16,014 nt of DNA from Bacillota bacterium. Its GTDB lineage: Bacteria > Vulcanimicrobiota > JAMDEM01. Both the position numbers and the translations under genes were made by a program. Below the pieces are notes generated by a model. That model searched no databases and was not told the DNA's origin. It saw nothing but the letters and a program-made list of their open reading frames with translations. Numbering within the stretch: the first letter of the stretch is position 1; each line of letters starts with the position of its first letter. The stretch is from assembly GCA_023486985.1 (NCBI GenBank), contig JAMDEM010000147.1, positions 1-16,014 of the forward strand, given 5' to 3'. Below, piece by piece: positions 1 through 7,562 of the stretch.

Positions 1-1200
1 AAAATTTCCCATGAGATTTTTCATCATGTCAGTTGCCGCACCGCTGGTTTTATGCTCTATTACAATGGTTGAAATATAATCTGAACGGCTGGCGTTTGCC
101 ACGTTTGTTATCTGATAACCCAGAACACGGAGTCTCTCGGCGCACTTCCCGGCAAGTCCCGGTATTTTGCTTCCGTTTAAAACTTCAATCTTTATTTCAG
201 AGGGTAGAGGAGTGGTATCTCCGAGAAGCATTTTCTTTACAAGCTTATCCTTCAAGTTTATATCCGGGATTATATAGCTTATGCCGCTTATCATGTCATC
301 TGTGCCTGTGATGGTGGCTGTCCTGAAATCTTTTTTCTGCATGTCTTTATAAAACAGTGCAGCATCAACCATCTGTCCAGGACCGAGGTCAGTTTTAAGG
401 TTTTCCTTGAAATTTTTAACAATTTTATCAATTTTTGAGATATTCTTAACCTTTTTAATTTCATTTTTAAGGGCGTCAAGAACCTGCTGCTGGCGGCGGA
501 TTCTGCCCCAGTCTCCTTCAGGATCGTGCCTGAATCTTGCATACCCGACAGCATCCGCGCCGTTAAGCCTCTGCCAGCCTTTCTTTAAGTGGATATGCAG
601 ATGCCCCCATGAATCATCATAATCCATGTCTTTTTCAACATTAACGGAAATACCTCCCAGAATATCAACAAGTTTTTTTGCGCCTTCAATTTTTAGTATT
701 ACGTAATAATCAATTGGAACGCCCAGAAATGCCGATATTGTTTTTTTTGCCTGATCTATACCGCCAAGGGCATAAGCGGCATTTATCTTGTCATAGCCGT
801 ATTGTTCCGAGATAATAGTTCTAGTATCCCGGGGTATTGATATTATGTTTATGTCTTTGTTCCTGCTCAGTCCAATCACGAAAATGGTGTCAGACCGGGC
901 ATTTTTTGTGTACATTATATCCCGTTGAGTCCAGTTGTCATCAATACCAAGACAGAGAATATTGATTCTGTCCCTGTTTTCAAAGATCAAATCTCCGGAT
1001 GGTTTTGTTAATATAATCCAGACGTCATTTGGAATGTTGTGAGAGCCTTTCGGCGTTATCTTGTAAATATAAGCAAAGCCGAGTGCCAGAATCACTATCG
1101 CGATGCAAAATACCCAGAAGCAGAAGAAAAACAACCTCTGCTTTTTTCTTAATTTTACTTTTGGCTGGTCAATCATTTGAATATTGCTGTGTTTTCCCAA
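1..1200 (-). CDS. LytR-CpsA-Psr (LCP) family cell-wall glycopolymer ligase with LytR_C domain, partial (C-terminus off the window)
   Basis: The frame is open from a TTG at 1200 to the left edge (400 residues seen, no stop). TTG is chosen because AAAGGTG lies 7 nt upstream; an ATG at 1176 lacks such a site. Residues 22-44 form one membrane anchor after a basic start (KLRKK). The LCP domain spans about 75-245: LGIDDN, ARSD (101-104), SIPRDTR (121-127), DYYVILKIEGAKKLVD, LNGADAVGYARFRHD and GDWGRIRRQQQ, which include the conserved Arg and Asp residues that bind polyprenyl pyrophosphate in the family. A LytR_C domain follows from about 337 (IEVLNGSKIPGLAGKCAERL). LCP proteins transfer glycopolymers from a lipid carrier to peptidoglycan or other cell-surface acceptors, outside the cytoplasmic membrane. 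The substrate cannot be told here. The family call is very secure; the gene's end is unseen. Confidence 0.93.
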   Translation of the reverse strand, partial: MGKHSNIQMIDQPKVKLRKKQRLFFFCFWVFCIAIVILALGFAYIYKITPKGSHNIPNDVWIILTKPSGDLIFENRDRINILCLGIDDNWTQRDIMYTKNARSDTIFVIGLSRNKDINIISIPRDTRTIISEQYGYDKINAAYALGGIDQAKKTISAFLGVPIDYYVILKIEGAKKLVDILGGISVNVEKDMDYDDSWGHLHIHLKKGWQRLNGADAVGYARFRHDPEGDWGRIRRQQQVLDALKNEIKKVKNISKIDKIVKNFKENLKTDLGPGQMVDAALFYKDMQKKDFRTATITGTDDMISGISYIIPDINLKDKLVKKMLLGDTTPLPSEIKIEVLNGSKIPGLAGKCAERLRVLGYQITNVANASRSDYISTIVIEHKTSGAATDMMKNLMGNF

Positions 1201-1301
1201 AATACTTCACCTTTCTAAATTCAGAATGTTGCAAGTCATTGCCTTGCTTTGCCCCTCGCTTTATCCTCTTCCCAAATAGGCGGGAATGTTCTGCAAAGTT
1301 T

Positions 1302-1324
1302 CCCTCTCCTCTCCGGGGAGAGGG
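1302..1324. repeat. GC-rich hairpin repeat between lcp and corA
   Basis: CCCTCTCC at 1302-1309 pairs with GGAGAGGG at 1317-1324. The piece CTCCGGGGAGAGGG followed shortly by ATGACAG also occurs at about 11600-11630, so this is a copy of a dispersed element rather than a unique hairpin. It lies in the 147-bp gap between the lcp start and the corA stop, which holds no gene. No T-run follows it on either strand, so it is not a standard terminator. Confidence 0.6.
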
Positions 1325-1347
1325 GGCGAAATGACAGAATCGTCAAA

Positions 1348-2343
1348 CTATAAAAACCTGGCTTTTCTAAAAAGCCAGAGCATTGCCATGGTTATTCCTG
1401 CCATTGCTACCGTGATGCCCCAGAAGACAGTTTCTTTTTCCAGTAATCCATAAGCAAACTTTACATTCATTCCAAAAAAGCTTGTAATAAAGGTAATTGG
1501 CATAAAAATTGTTGCTACAATAGCAAGCCTCTTCATTACCTCACTTAGCCGGTTTGAAACCATGGAAAGATAAATTTCCATTGCGTTTGTCAAAAGATCC
1601 CTGTATGTATCTATCATATCATAAATTCTGATTACATGGTCATAAACATCCCTGAAATACATCCGGGATTCCGGCGTAAACTGCGGGAGAGGCCTGTCAT
1701 TTATGGTGTTCAAAACTTCCCTCGTAGGACCGCAGATCTTTCTTAAGCCCACAAGCTCCTTCTTTAAAGTAAATATCTTGTTAAGCTGCTTCTTTGAAGG
1801 ATTTTCAATAATCATATCCTCAAGCTCATCAATGCTTTCGTCAAAGTAATTCAATATGGGGAAGTATTCATCCACCGTAACATCCACCAGATTGTAAAAG
1901 AGAGGACCAACGCCGTTACGCATTACCCTGTCGTCATCCTCGCACCTTTTCATGGTGTTTTTTATTGTGCAGGCAGGCTCATGGTGGATGGTTACAAGAT
2001 AATTTTTCCCCACAAAGCAGGCAACCTGCGTAAAAGTAACATTCTCTGATTCTTCTGCTTCTTCAAGTTCTTTGACGCTGCAAAGTTCAATTGAATGAAG
2101 CACTATAAATACGTATCCGTCGTATTCATCGAGCTTTGATCTCTGGCCCAGATGAATTGAGTCCTCAAGGGCAAGGGGATGAAAATCAAAAGTTTTTTTG
2201 AGAAAATTAATCTCCTCAAGAGTGGGTTTGAATAGGTCAATCCAGAGGAGATTGTCACGATGGTCAAGAACGGATTCTATCTCATCCATCGGGATGTTCT
2301 TCTCAAGAACTCCTTTTTTTCTGCAAAGATAAGTTGTTATCAT
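1348..2343 (-). CDS. corA: CorA family magnesium/divalent cation channel
   Basis: This 331-residue protein has the CorA layout: a long cytoplasmic alpha/beta and helical domain, then two membrane helices at the C-terminus (about 272-290 and 303-324) joined by a loop that starts with the GMN signature at 291-293 (SFFGMN). The preceding long helix includes SRLSEVMKRL-like residues typical of the pore-lining stalk helix. CorA forms pentamers in the inner membrane that admit Mg2+ and sometimes Co2+ or Ni2+. The loop after GMN (VKFAYGLLEKE) lacks the common MPE motif but keeps acidic residues. The length fits the family (about 310-350). The start is ATG; upstream there is no strong ribosome site. 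The gene is divergent from rsmA and ends in its own terminator. Whether it carries Mg2+ or another ion is not settled. Confidence 0.95.
   Translation of the reverse strand: MITTYLCRKKGVLEKNIPMDEIESVLDHRDNLLWIDLFKPTLEEINFLKKTFDFHPLALEDSIHLGQRSKLDEYDGYVFIVLHSIELCSVKELEEAEESENVTFTQVACFVGKNYLVTIHHEPACTIKNTMKRCEDDDRVMRNGVGPLFYNLVDVTVDEYFPILNYFDESIDELEDMIIENPSKKQLNKIFTLKKELVGLRKICGPTREVLNTINDRPLPQFTPESRMYFRDVYDHVIRIYDMIDTYRDLLTNAMEIYLSMVSNRLSEVMKRLAIVATIFMPITFITSFFGMNVKFAYGLLEKETVFWGITVAMAGITMAMLWLFRKARFL
1351..1378 (-). terminator. intrinsic terminator overlapping the last codons of corA
   Basis: A perfect 9-bp inverted repeat (CTGGCTTTT at 1358-1366, AAAAGCCAG at 1370-1378, 3-nt loop) is followed on the minus strand by GGTTTTTA. 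The hairpin is made by the codons for the C-terminal LWLFRKAR residues and the T-run reaches the TAG stop, so coding and termination signals share the same bases. Confidence 0.7.
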
Positions 2344-2428
2344 AAAAGTCTATTCTTTTCTAACTATTAAAATCAAAGGCGCACGCCAGTGAAATAATGT
2401 GAGAAAACAAGCTTTGCTTATTTTTGCC

Positions 2429-2447
2429 GAGGATTTTAAAAATCCTC
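2429..2447. other. 19-nt palindrome in the corA/rsmA divergent gap
   Basis: GAGGATTTT at 2429-2437 and AAAATCCTC at 2439-2447 are exact inverted copies around one base. The 169-bp gap (2344-2512) holds no gene. Neither side has a good T-run, so this could be an operator or an mRNA leader hairpin of rsmA. An AGGAG lies at 2477-2481 but is 31 nt from the rsmA ATG, with an in-frame stop at 2501 between them. Confidence 0.35.
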
Positions 2448-2512
2448 TTGATTTAGCTCATTTTAAATTTTTTCATAGGAGAAGACATAATTTTCAAGAA
2501 TAATTCCTTCAT

Positions 2513-3448
2513 ATGGATAATAAAAATTTCAATGATTCAATAAACTACCCTGCAGCAAGACTGCAGGGTGGCCCTTCGGGCAAGTTTGTTTTGCGGCAGG
2601 ACACTCCGCAGCAAAGCTGCAGAGTTTTCGATCGCAAAATAAGGCTTAGAAAAAGTCTGGGACAGCATATTCTGGTTGACAAGCAGATTCTTGAAAGAAT
2701 AATTGAGCGGGCAAAGCTTACTGCCTCCGATTGTGTTCTGGAAATCGGCGCAGGTTCCGGCGAGCTTACCACTGCACTGGCTGAAAAATCCGGCAGGGTT
2801 GTGTCGGTGGAAATGGATTCAAGATTTACTCCCCTCCTTGAAAAACTGAAGGAGCGTTTTTCTAATCTTGAAATAATCCGCGCTGATATTTTAAAGCTTG
2901 ACCTGGGCGGAATTTTTTCTGCCTCATCCCGCAAGTGGAAGATTGTCGCCAATATACCTTATTATCTTACAACGCCTCTTATCAGCACTCTTCTTGAAAA
3001 GCATAACCGCTATATTGATTACATGATTCTCATGGTTCAAAGAGAAGTTGCCAAGCGGCTGACTGCGGCGCCGGGAGGTAAAGATTACGGCGCAATAACC
3101 CTTATGGTGGAATATTTCTCAGAATCGAAAATTCTTTTTAAGGTGCCTGCCACCTCCTTCAAGCCAAAGCCGAAAGTAGAATCAGCGGTTATCATGATGA
3201 AAGCAAGAAGCAATCCGCCTGTTGAAGCTGATGAGAAAATTCTTTTCAGGCTTGTAAGAGCTTCTTTTAATCAGCGCAGAAAGAAGATAAAAAATGCTCT
3301 TTTGGGATTTTCTTCTTCAATTGATTTTGAGGGCTGGAATCAAATATTTAAGATTTCAAAGATCGACCCTTCCAGGCGGGGCGAAACCCTTTCTCTTCAG
3401 GAGTTTGCCGTTCTAGCATCGGCAGTTTCCTCGGTGATTAACCCGTAA
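2513..3448 (+). CDS. rsmA: 16S rRNA (adenine-1518,1519-N6)-dimethyltransferase RsmA/KsgA
   Basis: RsmA methylates two adjacent adenines near the 3' end of 16S rRNA late in small-subunit assembly, using S-adenosylmethionine. Visible motifs: LRKSLGQHILVD (45-56), the cofactor loop EIGAGSGELT (77-86), acidic E100 that would hold the ribose, ADIL (124-127), and the catalytic NIPYYLTTP (147-155). The C-terminal helical domain has the usual FKPKPKVESAV and ASFNQRRKKIKNAL motifs. At 311 residues it is about 40 longer than usual. The surplus is at the N-terminus, where residues about 12-38 are encoded by two palindromic repeats. The frame has a TAA at 2501, so translation cannot start earlier than ATG 2513; a TTG at codon 27 is a later option without a clear ribosome site. 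The gene is convergent with exbD, 26 nt apart. Confidence 0.96.
   Translation: MDNKNFNDSINYPAARLQGGPSGKFVLRQDTPQQSCRVFDRKIRLRKSLGQHILVDKQILERIIERAKLTASDCVLEIGAGSGELTTALAEKSGRVVSVEMDSRFTPLLEKLKERFSNLEIIRADILKLDLGGIFSASSRKWKIVANIPYYLTTPLISTLLEKHNRYIDYMILMVQREVAKRLTAAPGGKDYGAITLMVEYFSESKILFKVPATSFKPKPKVESAVIMMKARSNPPVEADEKILFRLVRASFNQRRKKIKNALLGFSSSIDFEGWNQIFKISKIDPSRRGETLSLQEFAVLASAVSSVINP
2547..2625. repeat. pair of 23-nt palindromic repeats inside the rsmA 5' coding region
   Basis: Unit 1 (2547-2569) has stem ACCCTGCAG, loop CAAGA, stem CTGCAGGGT. Unit 2 (2603-2625) has stem ACTCCGCAG, loop CAAAG, stem CTGCAGAGT with one mismatch. The units are 56 nt apart and between them GCCC-TTC-GGGC forms a third small hairpin at 2571-2581. 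They are clearly copies of one element, and the reading frame of rsmA passes through without a stop. They code for residues about 12-38, ahead of the conserved enzyme. This resembles palindromic elements known to sit in frame in coding genes of other bacteria (for example Rickettsia); membership of a named family is not claimed. Confidence 0.7.
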
Positions 3449-3474
3449 AAGCTATGCTGCTCATGTATTTTTAC

Positions 3475-3900
3475 TCATGGTCCGCCGGGGCCTCCGACAG
3501 TTTCGTTGGCAAGAGCGATTGACGTTAAGCCTGCCTTTTTGGCGCTGTCCATAACCCTGATAACCAGTCCGTACTGGACAGAAGTATCCGCTTTTATCAC
3601 TACTTTTGAAGTATGCTTCTTTGAAGCAAGTTTTGCCAGTTGAGTGGGAAGCATGTCCATCCCTATTTTCTGGGAGCCGACGAAAATATCCCCGTCTTTT
3701 GTAACATTTATTACTATATCGGAGACGTCTGCCTCTTCCTTTGTAACAACTTTGGGCAGTTTTATATTAAATGCCGTGGAAGTTATTGCCGTGGCGGTAA
3801 CCATAAAGATAATGAGCAAGACCAGCAGAACGTCGGTGAGCGGCGTAACGTTGATTTCTGCCATTACATCGTCATTGCCGGAATTTCCCTTTACTGCCAT
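3475..3900 (-). CDS. exbD: ExbD/TolR family proton-channel subunit
   Basis: This 141-residue protein has a short cytoplasmic N-terminus, one membrane helix (about 22-42) and a periplasmic domain. The helix starts with INVTPLTDVLLVLLIIFMV; Asp23 is the membrane acidic residue through which ExbD and TolR pass protons. The rest (LPKVVTKEEADV, VVIKADTSVQYG, VMDSAKKAGLTSIALAN) matches the ExbD periplasmic fold. It ends in a Gly/Pro tail (GGPGGP). It works with the ExbB-like protein encoded 12 nt upstream. The ATG is preceded by GAGGAGGTGAGACG, a strong ribosome site. No tonB, tolA or tolB lies nearby, so the driven partner, and whether this pair is ExbBD or TolQR in role, is unknown. Confidence 0.93.
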   Translation of the reverse strand: MAVKGNSGNDDVMAEINVTPLTDVLLVLLIIFMVTATAITSTAFNIKLPKVVTKEEADVSDIVINVTKDGDIFVGSQKIGMDMLPTQLAKLASKKHTSKVVIKADTSVQYGLVIRVMDSAKKAGLTSIALANETVGGPGGP

Positions 3901-3912
3901 CGTCTCACCTCC

Positions 3913-4635
3913 TCAGGCTTGCTCTGTTATAGGTCCCTTGACGGCATACTGACCCGTTTCGTCAACAGCAACTTTTTTGGCAGCGGCAGCAGCCGCTGTT
4001 GCTTTTTCCTGTTTTGCATAACTTATTATTTCATTAAGCTTTGTGGAAGAAATTGTAAGTCTCTGCACGATGTTTTTGACTTTTCCATTGAAGAAGTTAA
4101 AGAATACAACGGCAACTATAGCCACAAAAAGCCCTGCCGCTGTTGTGATAAGGGCTTCGGCAACTCCCTTTGCAACCACTTCAGGTCCTGTTCCGCCTTT
4201 AAGAGCAATGCTTTCAAAGGCATGCATTATTCCTACAACCGTCCCAAATAGCCCTATGAATGGCGCTACAACTGCCATTGTTCCTATTATAGCAAGAGAT
4301 TTTTCCATTCCCAGGCGCTCTTCCGCGATTGTGTTATTAGCCGCTTCCTCAATTTCATGTTTTTCCCGGTCAAATCTTATCAATGATGCTTCGAAAGTTC
4401 TTGGAAGGGGGCCGTCCGACTGCTGGAGAAGCGCAAGAGCTTCACTAATTTTTCCCTGCTGAATGTAGTTTGCCATGTGTTGAATAAACCAGTCGTGGTC
4501 CGAAGCACTTTTCCAAAAAAAATAAAATCGCTCCATTATAAGACCAATAAGAACCACGGAGCTTATAACCAGGATGTACATAACCAATCCGCCTTTGTTC
4601 AGAAAGGAGATGACACCCGATATTGGATTTTCCAC
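3913..4635 (-). CDS. exbB: ExbB/TolQ/MotA family proton-channel protein
   Basis: This 240-residue protein has three membrane helices (about 17-36, 114-137, 160-182) with the large cytoplasmic loop between the first and second. The conserved segments are GLFGTVVGIMHAF (around 128-140) and AEALITTAAGLFVAI (around 159-173), the latter with the channel Thr pair. It forms the pentameric ring around the ExbD helices in the inner membrane and turns proton flow into force on a periplasmic partner. The C-terminus carries an added charged and Ala-rich tail (KATAAAAAAKK). The start is GTG with AAGGAGGT 6 nt upstream. It is the first gene of an exbB-exbD operon driven by the promoter at 4710-4738. The closely related TolQ role is possible; the family is certain. 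Confidence 0.93.
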   Translation of the reverse strand: MENPISGVISFLNKGGLVMYILVISSVVLIGLIMERFYFFWKSASDHDWFIQHMANYIQQGKISEALALLQQSDGPLPRTFEASLIRFDREKHEIEEAANNTIAEERLGMEKSLAIIGTMAVVAPFIGLFGTVVGIMHAFESIALKGGTGPEVVAKGVAEALITTAAGLFVAIVAVVFFNFFNGKVKNIVQRLTISSTKLNEIISYAKQEKATAAAAAAKKVAVDETGQYAVKGPITEQA

Positions 4636-4709
4636 CTGAAGACCTCCTTACGTATTTACATTGCTATAAGAATGCCCCAATACAGGGTTTAAGTCCATAA
4701 TCAAGATGT

Positions 4710-4738
4710 ATTATACCACAATAATTTGCTCTTAACAA
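4710..4738 (-). promoter_or_regulatory. sigma-70-type promoter of exbB-exbD
   Basis: On the minus strand TTGTTA (4733-4738) is separated by exactly 17 bp from TATAAT (4710-4715), which is preceded by TGG, giving an extended -10. It points at exbB, with a leader of about 70 nt and the ribosome site AAGGAGGT at 4642-4649. It is the clearest promoter in the window. Confidence 0.75.
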
Positions 4739-4760
4739 CGTAAGGGTTAAAGCTGTGGGG

Positions 4761-6047
4761 CTAAAGTGAATACATGTTTTTTATTGTCTTAAGGAATGCG
4801 TCAACCACTTGAGGGTCATAGCGGTTTTCCCTTCCTTTTTTTATTTCTTCGGCAGCTTCGGCCGGCTCCAGGGCTTTTCTGTACGCTTTATCAACAGTTA
4901 TAGAATCGTATGCTTCAGCCACTGCAAGAATTCTTGCGCCCAGGGGAATCCTGCCGCCATTTAAACCCAGAGGATATCCTGCGCCGTCATATCTTTCATG
5001 GTGGCATCTTATTATTTCAGCTTCTTTCCTGTATATATGAAGCCTGCCTGCCACATTAAAGCCCACTTCAGGGTGTTTTTTTATTTCATTATATTCTTCC
5101 GCGCTCAGTTTTTCAGGCTTTTTTAAAATAAAGTCCGTTATGATTACTTTTCCGATGTCATGGATTCTGGCTGCTGAAGCTATGCGTTCCACTTCCTCCT
5201 CGGGCAGTCTCATCTGGCGGGCAATGTTTTTGGCATAGGTTTCGACCCGGCGGGAATGATCTTTATTAAAATCAGCTCTTTTATCAACCGTGTCAGCCAG
5301 AATTTCAAGGGTGGCTTTTGCCTCGGAGAGAAGTTCCGTAAAGCTTCTAAGGGAGCGGTACATTATTATCATAGGCATGGCAAGGAATAAAAGACCAAGA
5401 GGCTCCCGCGTGGCAAGGAAGGCAATTAAAATTCCCGTGGGAGCCAGAATAAGAACATAAATTTTTGCACGGGAGTTATTGATGTAAAAGATATTATAGA
5501 TAGAAGTGCGCTCCTTAAAGACCTTTTTCAGAGTCATAACTTCATCGTTTACAACAATGCCGAATAAAGCAGAAATAAATATGGCAAAAAGATTCAAAGC
5601 GGTTATTTCCCATTCCCCTGCTCCGAAGAAGCCGCCTTCTTTGTACATGAGAAGAAAAGTTAAGCCGGTAACCGCAAAGGTAATTATCCAGACGGCGGCG
5701 TCAAATAGTTCTGAAACAATATCTCTTTTATTTCTGTACTCTATTACAATTGAGAAGAGGAAAGAGATAAGAACTACCAATACAGTGACAGAAGGACCAT
5801 AAATGAATGAGATGGCGTAAAAAACAGGGAAGGAGGCTCTTAAAATGCCCTGTCCTGGAATGTTGAGCGTGAAAATCTGGCAGAAGCAAGCGATTATCAA
5901 TGCACCTGCCATGTACCAGCGGGTCATGAAATTTCCGGTCCCATGGTGGATGATTAAGTTTTGAAATTCCAGCAGAAAAGCAATAAGGATAGCTGCAGCC
6001 AGAGCCATAATGATTAATTCATAAATTATTGTCCTGGGTGCCTTCAA
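4761..6047 (-). CDS. membrane-bound HD-GYP domain protein, probable cyclic-di-GMP phosphodiesterase
   Basis: The 428-residue protein has an N-terminal membrane domain with about seven hydrophobic segments (10-30, 45-62, 72-104, 113-134, 149-167, 195-212, 217-231) and a C-terminal HD-GYP domain (about 250-425). Metal and substrate motifs are intact: DHSRRV (263-268), HDIGK (296-300), KHPEVG (324-329), HHERYDGAGYP (349-359, with GYP at 357-359), and ILAVAEAYDSIT with Asp381. This predicts hydrolysis of cyclic-di-GMP. The membrane part is not a recognised sensor type to me. The start is TTG at 6047 with AGAGG 5 nt upstream. The gene diverges from a flagellar operon, which fits a role in motility control, though this is inference. 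It is downstream-convergent with nothing: exbB follows in the same direction after 125 nt, with its own promoter. Confidence 0.9.
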   Translation of the reverse strand: MKAPRTIIYELIIMALAAAILIAFLLEFQNLIIHHGTGNFMTRWYMAGALIIACFCQIFTLNIPGQGILRASFPVFYAISFIYGPSVTVLVVLISFLFSIVIEYRNKRDIVSELFDAAVWIITFAVTGLTFLLMYKEGGFFGAGEWEITALNLFAIFISALFGIVVNDEVMTLKKVFKERTSIYNIFYINNSRAKIYVLILAPTGILIAFLATREPLGLLFLAMPMIIMYRSLRSFTELLSEAKATLEILADTVDKRADFNKDHSRRVETYAKNIARQMRLPEEEVERIASAARIHDIGKVIITDFILKKPEKLSAEEYNEIKKHPEVGFNVAGRLHIYRKEAEIIRCHHERYDGAGYPLGLNGGRIPLGARILAVAEAYDSITVDKAYRKALEPAEAAEEIKKGRENRYDPQVVDAFLKTIKNMYSL

Positions 6048-6271
6048 AAAAACCTCTTTTGCTTTTAGTATTAAGTTTTAAGTTAGTTCTGCGGTTCTTT
6101 TTTTTTTCCTTCCGCCGCCAGCTCTTCAAAGAGCGGGAATGCAGGTAAAATAAGGTTTTGGACCAGAATGTTAACATTTTTTTAACAATCTGTTAATATA
6201 ATGGTAATAGGGTTTTTGTATAATTAACTTGAGGCAAAATCTTCTCTTTTCTTGTCAGGGAATGGTGAAAA
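6048..6271. promoter_or_regulatory. divergent regulatory region between the HD-GYP gene and the flagellar operon
   Basis: This 224-bp gap holds no gene. Its centre is AT-rich with repeated TTAAC or TTAAT motifs at 6171-6175, 6182-6186 and 6193-6197. Two TATAAT boxes read toward the flagellar genes (6197-6202 and 6219-6224), but neither has a convincing -35 at 17 bp. TTAACA at 6171-6176 with TAATAT at 6194-6199 has 17-bp spacing and is the best candidate. A small hairpin, GCTCT and AGAGC, lies at 6121-6134. I see no sigma-28 consensus here. Confidence 0.35.
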
Positions 6272-7417
6272 GTGAATATCTCAAGCCCATCGGGGAACGA
6301 ACAAATTTTAAGGGTTTTATCTGCGGGCGGACAGCAGTGGAAGCCTGCGGCAGGACCCGCCGTGAGACAGGAAGGAGAAGAAGGGACAAATATCTTTAAA
6401 GCTCTTAACACTGCCGGGATAAGTGAATCAGATTTAGTGCTGAACCTTGAAAATATAAAAGTTCCTGCAACAAAAGAAAATGTGAATATGGCTAAGACCA
6501 TGGTGGAATTCGGAATTCCCCTCTCCCGGGAGAATATGAGCCAGATGGGAAAGGCTCTGGAAGGGGAAAGTTTTAAAAGCCAGTTTTCAATGACGGCCGC
6601 CGGATTCCTGAAGGCAAATTCCATCCCCTTAAGCCGGGAAAATGTGACTGTCCTGGCATGGTTTCTTGAACAGAATCCGCGGCTGGGGGAGCAGCTCTTT
6701 AATGTCCAGCAGTACTTCAGGGAGATTCTGGAGCGTGATTCAAAAAATCAAAGGATTCGTGCCTTTTCCAGCCTCGTTGAGCGTTATATTATAGAGTCAG
6801 GCAGGAAGGAAAATATGGAAGCCGTCCTTATCAGGCTGGCAGAAGAAGCAGGAATAAAAAAGGCGAAAGAACCGGAAGGCATGGCAAAGCATACGGAAAG
6901 GCTTGCGAAGGGAATAAGCGGAGATGCAGAAGAGAATGGGCTTATTGAAAAAGCGGTAGCATTAATGAAAGGTCTTGAGGAAAACTTTGCCGCCCAGCGC
7001 ATGTTGAATTTACAGCAGAAGAACCCGGGTTCGGAAGTTTATTACATGCAGGTTCCAATAAAGCTAAGGGACGAAAATCTCACTGCCGAGCTTAAAATAA
7101 CCAGAAGAAAGGGTCAGGCAAAGGAAAAAACAACGGAAAGCGAAAGCTTCAGGATAGAGTTTACCGTGGATACGGAGAATCTGGGAAAGATAAGCTTTTC
7201 AGTGGATATCGCAGGTGATATAATAAATTTAGAAGTCGGAACTGACAGCCCTGAGGCTGGGAAGTATATAAAGGAGCGGATGGGAAGACTTACAGAAAGA
7301 TTAACCGGAATTCCTTATCAGATTGGCGAAGTTCTTTTTAAAATAAACCCGGAATTAAGACCTGTTTTTGCGCCGGAGAAACTTGAAACCATGGAAAGAA
7401 TTGATGTGAGTGCGTGA
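6272..7417 (+). CDS. fliK: FliK-like flagellar hook-length control protein
   Basis: The 381-residue protein has the FliK plan: a variable N-terminal part and a C-terminal hook-associated domain (about 255-360). In the latter, YYMQVPIKL, FRIEFTVDTENLGKISFSVDI and LTERLTGIPYQIGEVLFKI match the LG-beta-helix pattern of the family. The N-terminal half contains a repeated motif, KVPATKENVNMAKTMVEFG (63-81), IPLSRENMSQMGKAL and SIPLSRENVTVLAWFL (117-132), of the kind seen in FliK-like proteins of clostridia-type operons. FliK is exported and sets hook length by switching the FlhB export specificity. The start is GTG with a weak AGGG site; an ATG at 6262 is in another frame. It heads the operon, ahead of the rod genes. 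The family call rests on pattern and context, not on a search. Confidence 0.75.
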   Translation: MNISSPSGNEQILRVLSAGGQQWKPAAGPAVRQEGEEGTNIFKALNTAGISESDLVLNLENIKVPATKENVNMAKTMVEFGIPLSRENMSQMGKALEGESFKSQFSMTAAGFLKANSIPLSRENVTVLAWFLEQNPRLGEQLFNVQQYFREILERDSKNQRIRAFSSLVERYIIESGRKENMEAVLIRLAEEAGIKKAKEPEGMAKHTERLAKGISGDAEENGLIEKAVALMKGLEENFAAQRMLNLQQKNPGSEVYYMQVPIKLRDENLTAELKITRRKGQAKEKTTESESFRIEFTVDTENLGKISFSVDIAGDIINLEVGTDSPEAGKYIKERMGRLTERLTGIPYQIGEVLFKINPELRPVFAPEKLETMERIDVSA

Positions 7418-7418
7418 G

Positions 7419-7526
7419 ATGGAAAATAATTATTCTGAAAATATATTACCGGAAAAAATTTATAAGCTGATGGCACAGATAATATCTTTCGTATCGGATA
7501 TGGAAGAAGAATTTATCAAAGAGTAA
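7419..7526 (+). CDS. 35-residue ORF of unknown function inside the flagellar operon
   Basis: An ATG one base after the fliK-like stop opens a 35-codon frame (begins MENNYSENILPEKIYKLM, ends DMEEEFIKE) that stops at 7526, 36 nt before flgF. The product is acidic and has one predicted amphipathic helix (EKIYKLMAQIISFVSDMEEEF). The tight spacing suggests translational coupling. I do not recognise it. It could be a small flagellar factor, the relic of a longer gene, or a chance ORF. Confidence 0.4.
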   Translation: MENNYSENILPEKIYKLMAQIISFVSDMEEEFIKE

Positions 7527-7562
7527 AAAGGTTTTTGTAAATTTTAAGGGAGGTGCAAGCAT

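Noticed and set aside
33..622. Three overlapping short frames at the left edge
   Set aside because: They lie over the LCP gene, whose frame has conserved motifs throughout this stretch.
3640..4251. 203-codon plus-strand frame opposite exbD/exbB
   Set aside because: It is fully antisense to two well-supported genes, spans their junction, and its Cys/Ser/Tyr-rich translation resembles no protein.
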